Source: Hypomyces perniciosus (Eukaryota; Ascomycota; Sordariomycetes; Hypocreales; Hypocreaceae). From it: DNA of 64,000 nucleotides. Position numbers and translations under genes: made by a program. Under the pieces are notes generated by a model. It was given only the letters and a program-made list of their open reading frames with translations, did not search any database and was not told the DNA's origin. This document shows positions 44,852-58,773 of the stretch, one piece after another. Location of the stretch: the NCBI GenBank assembly GCA_008477525.1, contig SPDT01000006.1, forward strand, positions 1,639,501-1,703,500, in the 5' to 3' direction. How positions within the stretch are numbered: position 1 is the first letter of the stretch; each line of letters begins with the position of its first letter.

Positions 44852-47800
44852 ATGCCTAGCGCACAGCATCCGCAGGCGAAATTTGACCCGATACCACCAG
44901 ATCTCGACCTGCCCGCCTTGGTCGATCGCACGCCGAATTTCAAATGGGTCCAGCGAGTTTCGCGAGCGCAAATCCGCAACCTTGGGCAACAGGAGTTTGA
45001 GAAGCTCGTCGCTATCCATGTCATAGCTGGTGGAAAGCCTCTAGTCATTGACGGCTGGGACTCGGTTCTGCCTCAATGGCTTTTCAATGCGGGTTGGCTT
45101 GAGGAAACCTACAACAAGAAGCGTGTGTCCTCCTATCAAGCCTTGTATTTGGTGAAATGCTAACGCAGGAATTCCACAGAGGAGAACGTGCGAGACATTA
45201 CCAATGCTGCTGATATCCCCATGACGATTGGGCATTATCTACGTGCGATGAAGCAGCTCACGAACCAATGGACTCCCCACACTTTCCGCGACGAGCGCCG
45301 GCAGCGACTCTACCTCAAGGATATCGACTGCCCTGAGGAGTGGCGTAATGCGTTACAAAAGGTCATTCATCCGAACCTTTTCTACTTAAACGAGAATATA
45401 TCAACCACGGGCGGGAGACAGACGCAGGATGATAACATCTTTCGGAGTGAGGCTACTACGGCCCCAGCGGGGGACCTCATGTCTAGTTTGCCCGACGAGA
45501 TGCGTGCCCAAAATCTTATGTGCTACATTGGTCATGAAGGTACATACACACCAGCACACCGTGAGATGTGTGCCTCACTGGGACAGAACATCATGGTTGA
45601 GGCGTCTAGGGAAGAAAATGGAGAAAACCCTGGAAATTCAATATGGTTCATGACCGAAAGCAAGGATCGTGAAGTTGTTCGAGAATACTTTCTTTCGATG
45701 CTTGGCCATGACATTGAGATAGAGAAGCACTTCGCCCAGATCAATGCTTGGAAAAAAGCCCCGTTTGATGTTTACATTGTCGAACAACGCGTTGGCGACT
45801 TTATTCTTATTCCTCCTCTTGCAGCTCATCAGGTCTGGAACAGGGGCACCAGAACCATGAAAGTTGCCTGGAATCGCACGACGGCGGAGACGCTCGACCT
45901 TGCCTTGCATGAGGCACTCCCTAAAGCCCGTTTGGTCTGTCGCGATGAGCAGTACAAGAACAAAGCCATCATCTATTATACACTGCAAAAATACCACAAA
46001 GAACTTCACGATATGGAGGAAAAAGCTGAACTCACACAAATGAGTTTCATGGGACTTGGGCAGGACATCATCAGGAATTCCCACCGTGTAAAGCGGCTGG
46101 CAGCAGATTTCAAGAAGCTGTTCGGTCTCTTTACCGAAATTCTTATTGACGAGATATTTGCATTCAAAGAAAAAGAGGTCGAGTTCCTCCCGTTCGATTC
46201 TTGTATTACTTGCTCCTACTGCCGATCGAATATCTTCAATCGATTTTTGACTTGCAAACACTGCGTCCGAACTTTAGTTGATGGGGAGGAAGATGCCTAT
46301 GATGTTTGCATGGAATGCTACGCAATGGGCCGCTCGTGCGCCTGTCTCTCTGGTCTTCAGTGGTGTGAACAATGGTCTTGGTCAGAATTGGTTGACAGCT
46401 ATGAAATCTGGCGGGCCACGGTCATCATGAACGATGGCTATGTGGACTTACAATACTCTCCGCAGCCGCTCGAGATAGCCCGACAGAGAGCAGGGAAGAA
46501 GTCGGTCGCACAAATCTGCCAAGAGGCACTACGAAGACGTCCTTGGAAAGATATCACGAAGCCAGAGCGCGAAAAGACGCCCAGTGACTCCGAGCAAGGG
46601 GACGATGAAAAACCAAACAAGAAGCCGAAGAGAAAGAAGAAGAAGGGTGAACTACGCAAGTGTCATGTATGTTGCCACCCAGATTATAGCTACAGGGTGC
46701 ATCTATGTACAACCCCCGGCTGCACCGAAGGGTATTGCTATGGTGTTTTATACCGCGCTTTCGATTTGATGCCTCAAAAAGTTCTCGAGGATGAACATTG
46801 GCAGTGTCCGAAATGTTTGGGCATATGCAACTGCGGTTATTGTCGTCGTGCTGGCAACACAAAGCCATATACACCAAAGAACACATTGCTTGGACATGAC
46901 ACACGGCGGATCGCTGACGATCGTAGTGTTGAAGCGCTTGTTGACTTTCGGGTTCATAATCTGTCTTGGCTAAAGGCTGCAGGAGAAGAAAGCCGCAGCA
47001 AGAACAGCAAAAGAATGCAACGCTTGCGAGAGCAAGCTGACAATGCCAAGGCTCAGGACTTGACAGAACAAGTAGAGGCAGAGCGCAGGATGCAGACTGA
47101 TACCGATTCCACGCATGATCCAGGAGCTACCAGCGTGGAAGAGCCGTCGGCCATTAACGGCCACGGAGATCAGAGCCATGTCCTTGGTCGAGGTGGAGTT
47201 GCCATGGCCGACTACCCAGTCCATGAGCCCACCTACTACCTTCATGGTGATGCGGGATCGGCAGACACTCTTGCCGTCTCAAGCAGTGGGCCAATTGGCG
47301 ATGGTGTTGATTCATCTTTATATCCTGACCCGTCTGTTTTTGCGCGCCAGCGAATTGGCATGGGGTATTATGAACAGGATGATACGCCGGACAAAATCTT
47401 ATTTGACCCATACCAAGCTCCTTCTACAGAGTCTATACAACTTGACGAACCTGATGTATCTGAATATGTCAAGAAGTCAATTCGGGCAGCCAAAAGAAAG
47501 GCCAAACGAGAGAATGAGGATCCGGACTTTGTCATCTCCAAAAGTCACCACAAGAAGCCTCGACTCGCTGCCGAGCCAACAGACTTTCTTGATAGCATGG
47601 ACCCGGCTCTCTTCGACGAAAGGCCCACATCCTCTCCCCAGGCGCCGATGTCTGGACCTACACTGGTGGTCCCAAAGGGTCTTTCCGATAAGCAGGCAGA
47701 GGCAATTCAGGAAGGCCCAGGACGTCCTGTAGAGAAGAAAACGACGATGCCACGATTTGATGCCAATGAACCAGCACTGCGGCACGCCAAGCCCCGTGCG

Positions 47801-49030
47801 TCATATGTGGAGGTAGATTACATGGATGTGGACGATATAGAAGAGTCAGAGCCGGTCATTTTCCAGAGTATTCAACCATCAGCAGAGGAGGTAGAGCTAA
47901 ATGATGAGCACAGCGATGCCATCGATCTTGCGGCAGAGGCTGTGCGTCCAGTCATCAAGCAACACGAGCTGGACGTGTCTTCGACACTGAAACCGCAAGA
48001 GGTGCAGATTACGAACCAAGACTCAATTCCTAGAAGGAGAGGTCGGCCTCCAAAGCGACTTTCTGCAGCAGTTTCACTCTCGGCCACCAATAGTCCAACT
48101 CCGCTCACCCCATCAGCTGAGGGTGGAAGCATTAAGAGAGGGAGAGGACGCCCGAGAAAGTCCATTCTACATTCACTTGCAGCGGCTCATGATGACGAGG
48201 CCTCCGGACAAGCTGATCAACAAAGCGATGCAGGTTCCAGTCATAATCAAGCCCCCGATGAGTTAAAAACACAAATCGCGAGCGAGATAGCTGAGCGCAC
48301 AGAACAGGATAGTACCAACAAAGAAGCTGAACCACTGCAACGTAGGCGTCCAAGACGTTCAGGAGTCACCACGATTGCAGCTTCTAGTGTGGAGGTAGAG
48401 ATCGATGTGGATGAAGACCAAGAGTGGCATAACAAGGTCGATACTCCGCCTCCACCGAAGAAAAGAGGCAGGCCGCGGCGATCGGAGGCTGTGTTGGAAA
48501 GCCCATCAGCCGAGAAAACTGTGCCTGCGAATTCGCAATTCATGTCCATGGCCGAGCGGATGGCTCTACAAGGTAAGACGTTCAGGATTGGCAAGCGTAA
48601 GTCGCAGGATGCCTCAAAAACATCAAACCTAGCCAAGCAGTTACACAAGGACATCACTCCTACGGCACCGAGGGAAAGGCAAAGTCCGATGGATGGAGCA
48701 ATTGCTACCGCCGAAGAGGGCAAAGAAGTGTCTTCATTGTCGGCCTTATCCATCAGCAAAGACGGCAAAGATGTTTCAGAGCCCTCACGACGAAGTAGAC
48801 CTACACGTGGGCCTACCATTGTGAAGCTCTCGGATGCAACTCCGGATTCCGATAAATCAGGGGGCTGGTCCAGCTCTGGGCGTTCTACGGATGATGAAGA
48901 TATACCATCCACAGGTCCCACGGCCGGTGCTGGCGACAGTCGAGGTTTAGGGCTAGGACAGTCAAGGGGTGGTGGAAGAGGTAGAGGAAGAGGCAGAGGT
49001 AGAGGAAGGGGGCGAGGAAGAGGAAGATGA
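44852..49030 (+). CDS. JmjC protein with CDCA7-type zinc finger, AT-hooks and GR tail
   Basis: Exons 44852-45122 and 45180-49030 join in phase to give 1373 aa. The JmjC domain (about 100-330) keeps the iron ligands of active dioxygenases: H217 and E219 in TPAHREMCASLGQ and H307 in PPLAAHQVWNRG. A Cys-rich cluster follows (about 432-478; ITCSYCRSNIFNRFLTCKHC, VCMECYAMGRSCAC). Next is a four-CxxC finger of the zf-4CXXC_R1 type found in CDCA7 (about 585-646; KCHVCC, CTTPGCTEGYCYGVLY, HWQCPKCLGICNCGYCRR). The C-terminal half is disordered and carries AT-hook cores RRGRPPK (about 48036), GRGRPRK (about 48140) and KKRGRPRR (about 48460), ending in a (GR)n tail. A nuclear histone-demethylase or heterochromatin/DNA-methylation role is inferred from the domains, not shown. 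Confidence 0.92.
48957..49027 (+). repeat. Low-complexity GR-repeat coding segment
   Basis: Imperfect GGAAGA/GGTAGA hexamers encode the Gly-Arg tail of the JmjC protein. Arg-Gly tails usually bind nucleic acid and are targets of arginine methylation. Confidence 0.85.
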
Positions 49031-49687
49031 GGGCAAGAGGGCCTTCGATAAAGGAATGAACTGGGCAATGACAAAGGTCGTTCCCAGCAGACACCGGGGT
49101 GGTGCTTCTCAGCTATTTTCGTATGCAGATATGTGATAGTAAGGAAGGATACCACTTAAGATGATGGATCATGTTGGCACTCCGAACTGTCGGGTGTTGG
49201 AGAGTTCGCTCTCGTAGTATCATCTACCAGCTCGGCAGGAAACGACGAAATTACCTACCTTGGTACATGTGATTCATGCGCCCCGATCCCGGGCCACACA
49301 ATATGACAACGTTAAGCAGACGCTGGATAAATGGTTGTATTAGTTGCTCACCAAAGGCATAAGCTATGCATTTGTACCTTGCTCTATCTAATGTAGAGGA
49401 ATGTTCCGGCAACGTGGGTGGTATTCAACGTGTCAGCCACTCTAGACCAGCCCACGTGGTCGCCCATTTAACCATAAAAATAACATTTTATTATGCAAAC
49501 CACAACAAGCTTTGAATTTATCCAATCCTTTTAACCGTCGGTATATTGGTCAATATATAAATCGCTGGGCTCTCTTGTTAAATTCATGGCAAGGTGCGGC
49601 ATCCCTCTGCTATCCCCATCACCATTAAAGTCGCTGATGCTACTTCACTACCCCCAAATCAAATCACACCCCAAGACAAATATCGCC
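49031..49687. promoter_or_regulatory. Intergenic region with TATA box of the phosphatase gene
   Basis: TATATAA lies at 49554-49560. With a typical 30-60 base spacing, transcription would start at about 49585-49620, after or at the first in-frame ATG (49586). This favours the second ATG (49688) as the translation start of the phosphatase. The rest shows no gene. Confidence 0.5.
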
Positions 49688-51586
49688 ATGGCCATCATCC
49701 TATCTAATCCTGTTGTCACAATCGCCATGATTGTACTCACACCTTGGGCCAGACTCGGTGTTGTGGCTACAGTAACGGGCTCCGTGGATGCGCAATGGCA
49801 TGCTCCAGCTCACAGCCAAGTCAATAACCTGACCTCGGCGATCAATGGCACTGGAGTCTATGGCTTCGTCTTCAACTCTTCCACGACCCCTGACAGCCAA
49901 TACGGCACGTACAACTGGTGCAACATGCCCCATGTGAGACGCAATGAGTATGTTAAGGCTGGTGACGAGTATAAGTTGACATATGTCGAGCTGGTGATTG
50001 ATTCCTATTCTATTCCATTATCCCCCTGTCGTACAACTACCTAGGAATCTAACACCGAGCGTGTGGCCATGACAATCAGATTCACAGGCACCACAAACGA
50101 ACCCCATACTCGTCTAATGCGTTTCCCGTGGAGCCCTATCGCTGGGACTGCGATGATGCCCGACTGCACTACTATGGCGAGCCAACGCAGGGCCCCAGCC
50201 CCGAAGCCGTATATTTCCAGGGCTACATCTCCCCAGTGAACCCTTTCGTGCCGTCTGGCTGGATAGGCACTTGTCAATTCCCTCAAATCACCGCTGGGGG
50301 GCTGCAAGATTCGTGGCAGCATGGTGCTGACTTGTATGACGTCTACCACAATCTCCTCGGCCTTCTCCCAGCCAAGGGCGTTGACATTGCCTCCTACGGT
50401 TCACGCGTCAAGTATCGCGTAACCAACAATCTAATCACCAGCCAGGTTGCGGGAATGGTCATAAGCGGCATGTGGAACGCCAACAATCCTTGGCCTCTTA
50501 TGGTTCAGGTACAGCAGAGCCGTTGCTCTCCTCTCTCATCCCCTTTGTTAAACCCTGTCACTCACACCCGGTTTCATCTAGGCCAGTGGAATAGACAGTC
50601 TGGAGCCTCAGTACAGCTGCTCCAGCGCAAGCAACCTCTTCTCATCCATAAAATCCAGCTCCAACGAGCAGTGGCGGCAACATTTGGATGCCGCCACTGG
50701 TCTCTATCGTCGACTCGACAACATCTCCGGAGTCTCACCCACCGACGGCGGCTTCCACGCCTCCTTTGATCACTACTATGACAATCTCTCGGCGCGCCAG
50801 TGCCACGCCAAGCCTCTACCTTGTAAGCTCGTGAATGGACGCAACAGTACCGACTGCATCACTCAGGATCTCGCCGATGCCGTCTACCGTTTGGGAAATT
50901 GGGAATATAGCCAGATCTATCGCGACAGCCCCTCTTCGCTCGCCGCCAGCGCTGCATCCCTCGGCGTCTGGGTAGGCGAACTGACGAGCCATCTCCGCGA
51001 TGTTATAGCCGGCACGAGTGAGACCGTCTACTTTCACAATGTGGCCCATGATGGCTCCGTATCTCGCCTCCTTTCCATCCTACAAATTGACCAGATGGTC
51101 TGGCCCGGCATGGGCTCCGAGGTCGTCTTCGAGTTGTACAAGAAAACTGCGACAAAGGGACCGCAACCAACAGTCGCCCCTATTGCCCCTAGATGCAACC
51201 ACGACAATTGCCTTCGCCATATGATCCAGCATCCAGAATCAGTAAGCGCATTCTGCCAAACACCTAAGCCCTCCGACTCGGCCACGAGCACAAAAGTAGC
51301 CACATCATCAAACTGGCCCCCTCAATGCCCCGACCATTCACGAATGTCTTCGGCGTGTTCTTGCCTGGTGTCTCCAACGACGAGTTCGGCTGCGCCATCC
51401 CAAACTGCTTCACCAACAAACGGAGGCTTTTACGTGCGCGTGTTGTTCGGAGGCAAAGTCCTCAAGTCCTCCAGCCCGACATTAGGCCTTATGGACATGG
51501 TTCCTGTAGAGACGTTTTTAGCATACATGGATAGTTTGGTCGGTAGGGGTGCTAGCTCTGTGATGGCAAAATGCCAGGGAAGCTGA
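49688..51586 (+). CDS. Secreted histidine acid phosphatase-like protein
   Basis: Exons 49688-49993, 50080-50508 and 50582-51586 give 579 aa in phase (VEL/IHRHHKRTPY, VQ/ASGIDS). The N-terminus (MAIILSNPVVTIAMIVL and following) is a signal peptide or anchor. The branch-2 histidine phosphatase motif appears as RHHKRTP, with His in place of the usual Gly of RHGxRxP, and the proton donor HD is in FHNVAHDGSVSRLL. Several NxS/T sequons fit secretion. The layout resembles the phosphatase-like ACPL2/PXYLP1 branch rather than phytases, so the natural substrate is uncertain. An earlier ATG (49586) is in frame and would add 34 residues, but sits only about 26 bases after the TATA box. The gene converges with BET4, stops 105 bases apart. 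Confidence 0.87.
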
Positions 51587-51691
51587 GACCCAGATGTGAC
51601 ACTTCACGTCGATGGGCGCACATAACATCAGCCAAGATTCCCTGCCGTGGTGAGATAATATTAAGCCAGGCTGGCGGCATCTCGCGTTCAG

Positions 51692-53135
51692 TTAGGCAAG
51701 GCCTATTTCCGATTGCAGGTCGTCCCATCGACCATTCCGCATGGGATCCAGCCCTCTCAGTTTACTTAGCCAATCCGCCAACTCCTCTGACTCCTTGCCT
51801 TCAACCGACCTCCCTTCTAATTGACAAATCGCAAGTGTATACTCTATAAGAAACTCATAGATCCATTTTATATCATCATAGTCTTCAAGGAGTTCTTTTA
51901 TAGCCTCGATCTCACTGGTGATATATGATGTGCGCTCCCCTATGGTAAGCCGAGGAGCCAACGTAGGGCGATTCCCTTGCTCGACCAAGTTTGAGATTAA
52001 GAACTGGTGGTAGTACCATAGGGACTGATCATCCGGGCCTACGTTCAGGGCGTCACGGACCATGTTGAGCTCTGTAGGATAATATCAGTATCCAAACACA
52101 AAATCTGGTTCACAATTGGGGCTGCGTCATACCGCCGTCTAGGAACTTTTTGCGAGAGGCATCATCAGCCGCACGCTCGTCCAACAGTCGACATAGGAGC
52201 TGGCTGCGATTATGCCAGGCAGAGAAGTTTGAGAGATCCATATGGATCATCTTGGTCGTATATTGAAATTCCGATTCGGTCATACTTTGACCCATCAATG
52301 AGGGGCCTTCCAATTGGGCTATGACATGGCGCCGGTATGCCCATGCATGGTAGTTTCTACGATCCTTGTGCAACATCTTACCGACCAATTCAAGCTCCTC
52401 CTCCCAGATGGATTTAGCAACGGAGACGTGCAGTCTGTCAATGGCCTGTTGCAAGATCCACATTCGAAAATTCCAGATCCAATAACACTTGGGGTGTTGC
52501 ATAAGAAGGGGCACAATGAAGAAAAGTTCGGAGCGAAGGACCTCATGGGCTTGGCTGAGATCAGTCCCTGAACGGGCCTTTTCATTTCTGTCAAACCCTT
52601 GGTCTTCCTCAAGTGTTGTACCAGTCGTCCCAGTTCTCTGGGAGTTGGGGGATGGCTGGGTCTCGGTCGAAGATGAGGGCGATGAGTCGGCGGAAGAGGG
52701 CGTGTGAGTGGCGTTCGCTAAAGAACTCAGCAACACCGTCGAGGACCATGACCCATCCGATGGCTCTGACAATGGTCCAGAGATTAAACAACGTCTGCGG
52801 GCGTTCCATACTGTGTAGTACTCGGGGTTAAGACGCAGGAGCTTCGAGGTGAGCTGAAAGGTCTCCTTGTCGAACTGCGCAGCTGCTATCTACATGACAG
52901 CGCGTTAGCCAGTGCCAAAGCGATGCACATTGTATTCTCAGGGCATTTGGAATCACGTACTCGCTGGCGAACCTGATCCTCCAAAAGTCGGTACTTGTCA
53001 ATCCTGACGAGTTCCTGCTGGCGCTCTTCCTCGGTTCGGATGCGGGCTGTGCGTGCTACGCCATGCTAACTTTCGTGTCAATATGTCTCAGCCTCACACA
53101 AGCCATGTCAAAGTTCAAGGACATACGCTGGCCAT
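51692..53135 (-). CDS. BET4: Rab geranylgeranyltransferase alpha subunit Bet4
   Basis: Four minus-strand exons: 53135-53127 (9 nt), 53065-52961, 52889-52133 and 52071-51692, giving 416 aa. The protein is the alpha subunit of type II geranylgeranyl transferase, which prenylates Rab GTPases with the escort protein. The start reads MASHGVARTARIRTEEERQQ, the typical HGVKR-like beginning of the family. Repeats of the prenyltransferase-alpha type are visible: NPEYYTVWNARRR, HPKCYWIWNFRMWIL, DRRNYHAWAYRRHVI, DLSNFSAWHNRSQLL and DQSLWYYHQFLI. An insert rich in Ser/Thr/Pro (about 90-135) separates repeats 1 and 2. The coding part of exon 1 is only three codons. Prm1-like or other neighbours give no functional hint. 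Confidence 0.94.
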
Positions 53136-54915
53136 CTTGAGGCTTTGCTAAATTGCTACAACCTGTACTCTCTAAACGGACACAACGGCGGGATGACGTT
53201 GACCACTATTATCATAGATAGTGGGGGCGGAGGCTCATTAGCTAATCCGCAGCTCCTCGTGCATGATGCAGCCCGTTCTGAACCAAGAATTAATAATCAC
53301 ATCTCACGTGATCTCTACAGATGACAGGACTTTGTAGGCACGGGAAATTCATGAAGCTGGATAAGTTAGAGCGACAAATAAGACGAATTGCTCAAGTATT
53401 TATGGAGCTAATGAGTTTCAAATATAAAAAACCGTTTGTTTCCAAATAGAACGAAACCCACCACTACTAAGTAGGCATAGTATATGGTTATAAGTGATTT
53501 AATGAGGTGCAGTTAATACTACTACCCTCGTTTTCTTTCAGAGTTATTACTCCGTATTCCGTATGTGCTAGTACTACTTCGTACTACCTACTCCGTAATC
53601 CCTCCGGCTCCCCCACAAAGCCACCCGCCCCCGCATCAACCAATTCCCATCCCTTGTTACTTGGAGAGCGGAGCAAGATGGGATGCGGAATGCAGCAGGC
53701 AGGGGTTGAAAACATATTGTTAAATGGCTTTGAAAGTTACCTAGGTTAGTCCACGGTTGCCTTCTATGTCAAACCAGCAAGAAAGATAAGCTTTGCATCC
53801 TAACGTCTACTAATCCAAGTACGTCTAAGTACACACTTCCATAGGGCCTCGGGAATCAGGTTAGCGACTTGAAGATAAGGCAAGAGTACTGCAATTTAAG
53901 GAAGGAGTGAGGAATAAAGTATTATCAGACTTCAGACCACCCTACACTGATATCATCACACATGAGGAGGCTGAGAGATATCGTATCGGGCCGCGAACAG
54001 GAGGTTGTTATCAGTCAATCAATCAGTGTGCCTATCAAAGCACGCAACGTGTTTGCACGACTACGAAGTACATGATACGCAGTTATAAAAAATCTGCAAC
54101 GGGATACTAATGCTATAATGCGTGCTACTACTACTCGTAGTAATTCTCCGTTGGCCCGTGGTAACGACAGTAGTATTAGCAGAGCAGGTCCCATCGATGG
54201 AGTAGAGGTAGGTCCACAAGAGGTGTCATTTTATTATAGAGGCCTGTCTTGTTTCTGATCGGATGTTCTAGATAAAAGCCCAAGGTGGTTAGGCTGCGAT
54301 ATCAGGTAGTAGTACATCTTTGCGTAGGCGAACCCACGAATCGGGAGCGGGATACACACATACATAGGGTGTTCGCGTAACGTTACAGGCAGGATTTGAA
54401 GTGCCGAAATAAAAGGGAAGCCAAGCCCAAGATGAATGATAAAGGATCGATCTTGCTTGCCGCCGCACAGACCCAACATGGAAGATCCTCGACCAGGGGT
54501 CCCGCGGGGCTGATCACAAAGATGGTAGCCAAGAACGGGCGCCAGGCACCCGGTGCAACTCAAACGAGAACCAGGAGCCAAATTCTCCTACCTCTTACAG
54601 CTAGTAGAAGCTTGGTTGGGGGCGTCTCCCATGTACGTCAGGTGCTCAGGCACGCGCGCATGTTTGCTTAGAGCATTAGGGCCGGGTTCCATGCGTTGAC
54701 AGGGAAGTTGACAGGTCTATTACGTAGATAGGTAGCACCAAACTGCTGAGACCCATACCTCCCATCTTGGTGAGGTATGTTACACACAAGATACGCATTT
54801 TCTATCTCTCTCCTCTCATAGCAGAGTGATCAACAATGGTAGATGTTGCCTTGCTGCTGGTATTGTGGACGACATCACGCCTGCTATTACTCGTACTCCC
54901 CGCCGGATAATATTG

Positions 54916-54943
54916 AGTACTACTACGGAGTAGTACTAGTACT
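54916..54943. repeat. Overlapping palindromes
   Basis: AGTACTAC (54916-54923) and GTAGTACT (54930-54937) are perfect inverted arms around TACGGA. A second perfect palindrome, AGTACTAGTACT, lies at 54932-54943 and overlaps the right arm. Confidence 0.8.
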
Positions 54944-57122
54944 AGTCTACTTGGTAGTATTACTACTACTACTAACCTAGTAGAACTCCGTACTCCACAC
55001 AAACTCCGTTCTACTATGCCTATTAATTTTTCCGGCTCCACCACAACAATACTACCCTGGTTGGGCATGTAATGGCATGTCCCGAGCGAATTATATGGAT
55101 TCGTTTCCTCCGTATTTTATTTCAAGATACTGTGTATTACCCGTGGAGTAGCAATACGCCGCCAGATTCATAACTAGGTCTACGGAGTACATGGCATATA
55201 ACCACGCAGCGGTGATTTAGCAGTTTACTGTGGTCTTCAATAGCACGGTGGATGTCTGGCATGCATATTAATAGTAGGACTATAGAACAAAAAAGAACTT
55301 CTTCCGGGAAGACGGCATGTGCTCCGTTCGTGACTCGGAGGCACGTGTGGACTGGAGACAGCGCCAAGAACAATCAGATTCTGCCTGCTGCAGCCCCATC
55401 AGTTTCTTCAGATGCCACGAGACTTATCGGCGAGCCCAGGAGTTCCCGCTGGGTAGCAGTGGTGGCGCCCAGTAGGGCCCTAAAGTGTGGTGGTATTTTG
55501 CTCTCGTCTATCTCATGCGCATGTTTTCGGTTGGTGGATAGTGTTTCATCAAGGGCCATGCCCGAGGGCTTCCGATAAACATTGAATAAATCAGGCTTCC
55601 CGTGGGTAAAAGAGGCTAAAAGGGAATTTTAATGCATCAAAGGTCAGGCGGGCAAAAGGAAGCACATCCTACAACTGTTAAATCGTTCCTATGCCAAACT
55701 CCCAGTAGAAGAGTAGCACCTAGCTTGGCGGCAATGCTAGGTAGATATTAGTACCTTATAGTACTGAATACCAATCAAGTACCACTGGTGAGCGTACCAG
55801 ATAGGTGCCGATGTAATATATCTACACTATAGTACAGACAGGTATAGATGGTCAACTACTGCGTCGGCGGAAACTATTACCGAAGCCATTTCTATTACTG
55901 CCTGGGGTTTCTTTTCTTCCCCCTTCCGTTTCCTATCTACATGTGTATTGTGTATCTACCACTAGTAGTAGGTAGTACCGTACGTAGTATGCGATGCGTG
56001 CAGATCGCGATCAGTGACACATTGCTGGAGGCACTACGGTTATCAGCCGAGGTCAGTCTGGTTCGTCTGCTGACCCGACCAAGGGGGACAGGACGGACGC
56101 AAGCATTGATACTGATACACAGCGGCCGCTGATGGACAACGTCCACAGAGCATCATGTTTCGCTACGGCACTGGATATGGCGCGTGGACCAGTGGCAACG
56201 GGCCAATTCTCGGCCAGGTTTGCGCATTATGGCACCCGGAAACGCCAAACACTCACATCTGGTCTTCCAAGCGCTGACCCTCTCTATTTCCTCCTTCCCA
56301 AACGGGTAAAATCCATCTCGACTCATGGGATTCAATGAATCAATATGATGATAACCTACTATACCAATCAAGCAACTGCGAATACCACCTGGGGGCCTTG
56401 CCAATGTTCTGACATGCGCCTTTGCTTGGCAGGGACAGTCACGCCCTTCAATGTGGTGCACCGTCAAACAATGTACGAACTCGGTGAATCGTCAAGACAT
56501 GTGTGTACTACATACAGTCTGACCGTGGCAGGAGAACCAGATGCCCGATGAGGAACGAGAGTCCGCACTCGATCTTCAAATAGTAGTGTTATGTACAATA
56601 TATCCTGTTGCAAAAGAATTGGCGTTATGGCTGGCACAGAAGTGACATGGCTTATCCAGCCAACAAGCACCAACCACTTTGTTGGGTCGGATGGCGTCCC
56701 CACGATCCCCAAACTCTCACTGCTACCGCCTGAGGAGTAGAGATCTGGAGTGGGATGGTGGAAAGAAGGATCCCATGGGGAAGTCGAGCTGCCATGAGCA
56801 ACGTTGCCAGACTTGGGGAAGGAGTGGTGTCTTCTTGGCTTTGATCGGCCGGGGTCATCGTGAGAGCCCGGCAGCAACACCGCTATCTTTCACATCCCGC
56901 TCATGGTTCATGCTTATTTTCTTGGGTCTCGTGGAGGGGGGGCCCTACGACCATGACGGACCAACATGAACTAGTAGTTGGGGTGTGGGTGAATCCATAC
57001 GCCCATGGAGACGATGTTGAACGGTTACACAACCGAGACAACACTGGCATGGGTTGCAGAAGTCCCTCAAGACGCTCACAAGCTATCTCCTACTAGTATC
57101 GGCTTGGGATTCATCATCTCTC

Positions 57123-57128
57123 TATAAA
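57123..57128 (+). promoter_or_regulatory. TATA box of the chitinase gene
   Basis: TATAAA, 198 bases before the start codon at 57326, at the proper side of a leader that holds an AAC run. Confidence 0.6.
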
Positions 57129-57170
57129 TGCCCTACCTCCCGTTCGTCAAGGAACCCTTTCATCATTAGC

Positions 57171-57195
57171 AACAACAACAACAACAACAACAACA
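57171..57195. repeat. (AAC)n microsatellite in the chitinase leader
   Basis: Eight AAC units, located between the TATA box and the start codon, so probably transcribed as an unstructured CAA-type 5' leader, which often supports efficient translation. Confidence 0.8.
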
Positions 57196-57277
57196 GTCGA
57201 CAGCCTCGCGCTATCCCCTTCTCTTTCACTCCTTATCTCCCAGTATATCCTCTGAAGAGCCTGGTGCTCTGGCTTAG

Positions 57278-58773
<1,496 letters not shown>

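Noticed and set aside
48247..49155. 302-aa open frame on the minus strand
   Set aside because: It lies antisense to the low-complexity C-terminal half of the JmjC gene; its Pro/Leu and Ser runs are the mirror of the GR and AT-hook coding repeats.
55374..55559. 61-aa minus-strand frame starting MALDETLSTNRKHAHEIDE
   Set aside because: It looks somewhat protein-like, but is short, isolated in gene-free DNA, and no homologue could be recalled. A conservation test would decide.
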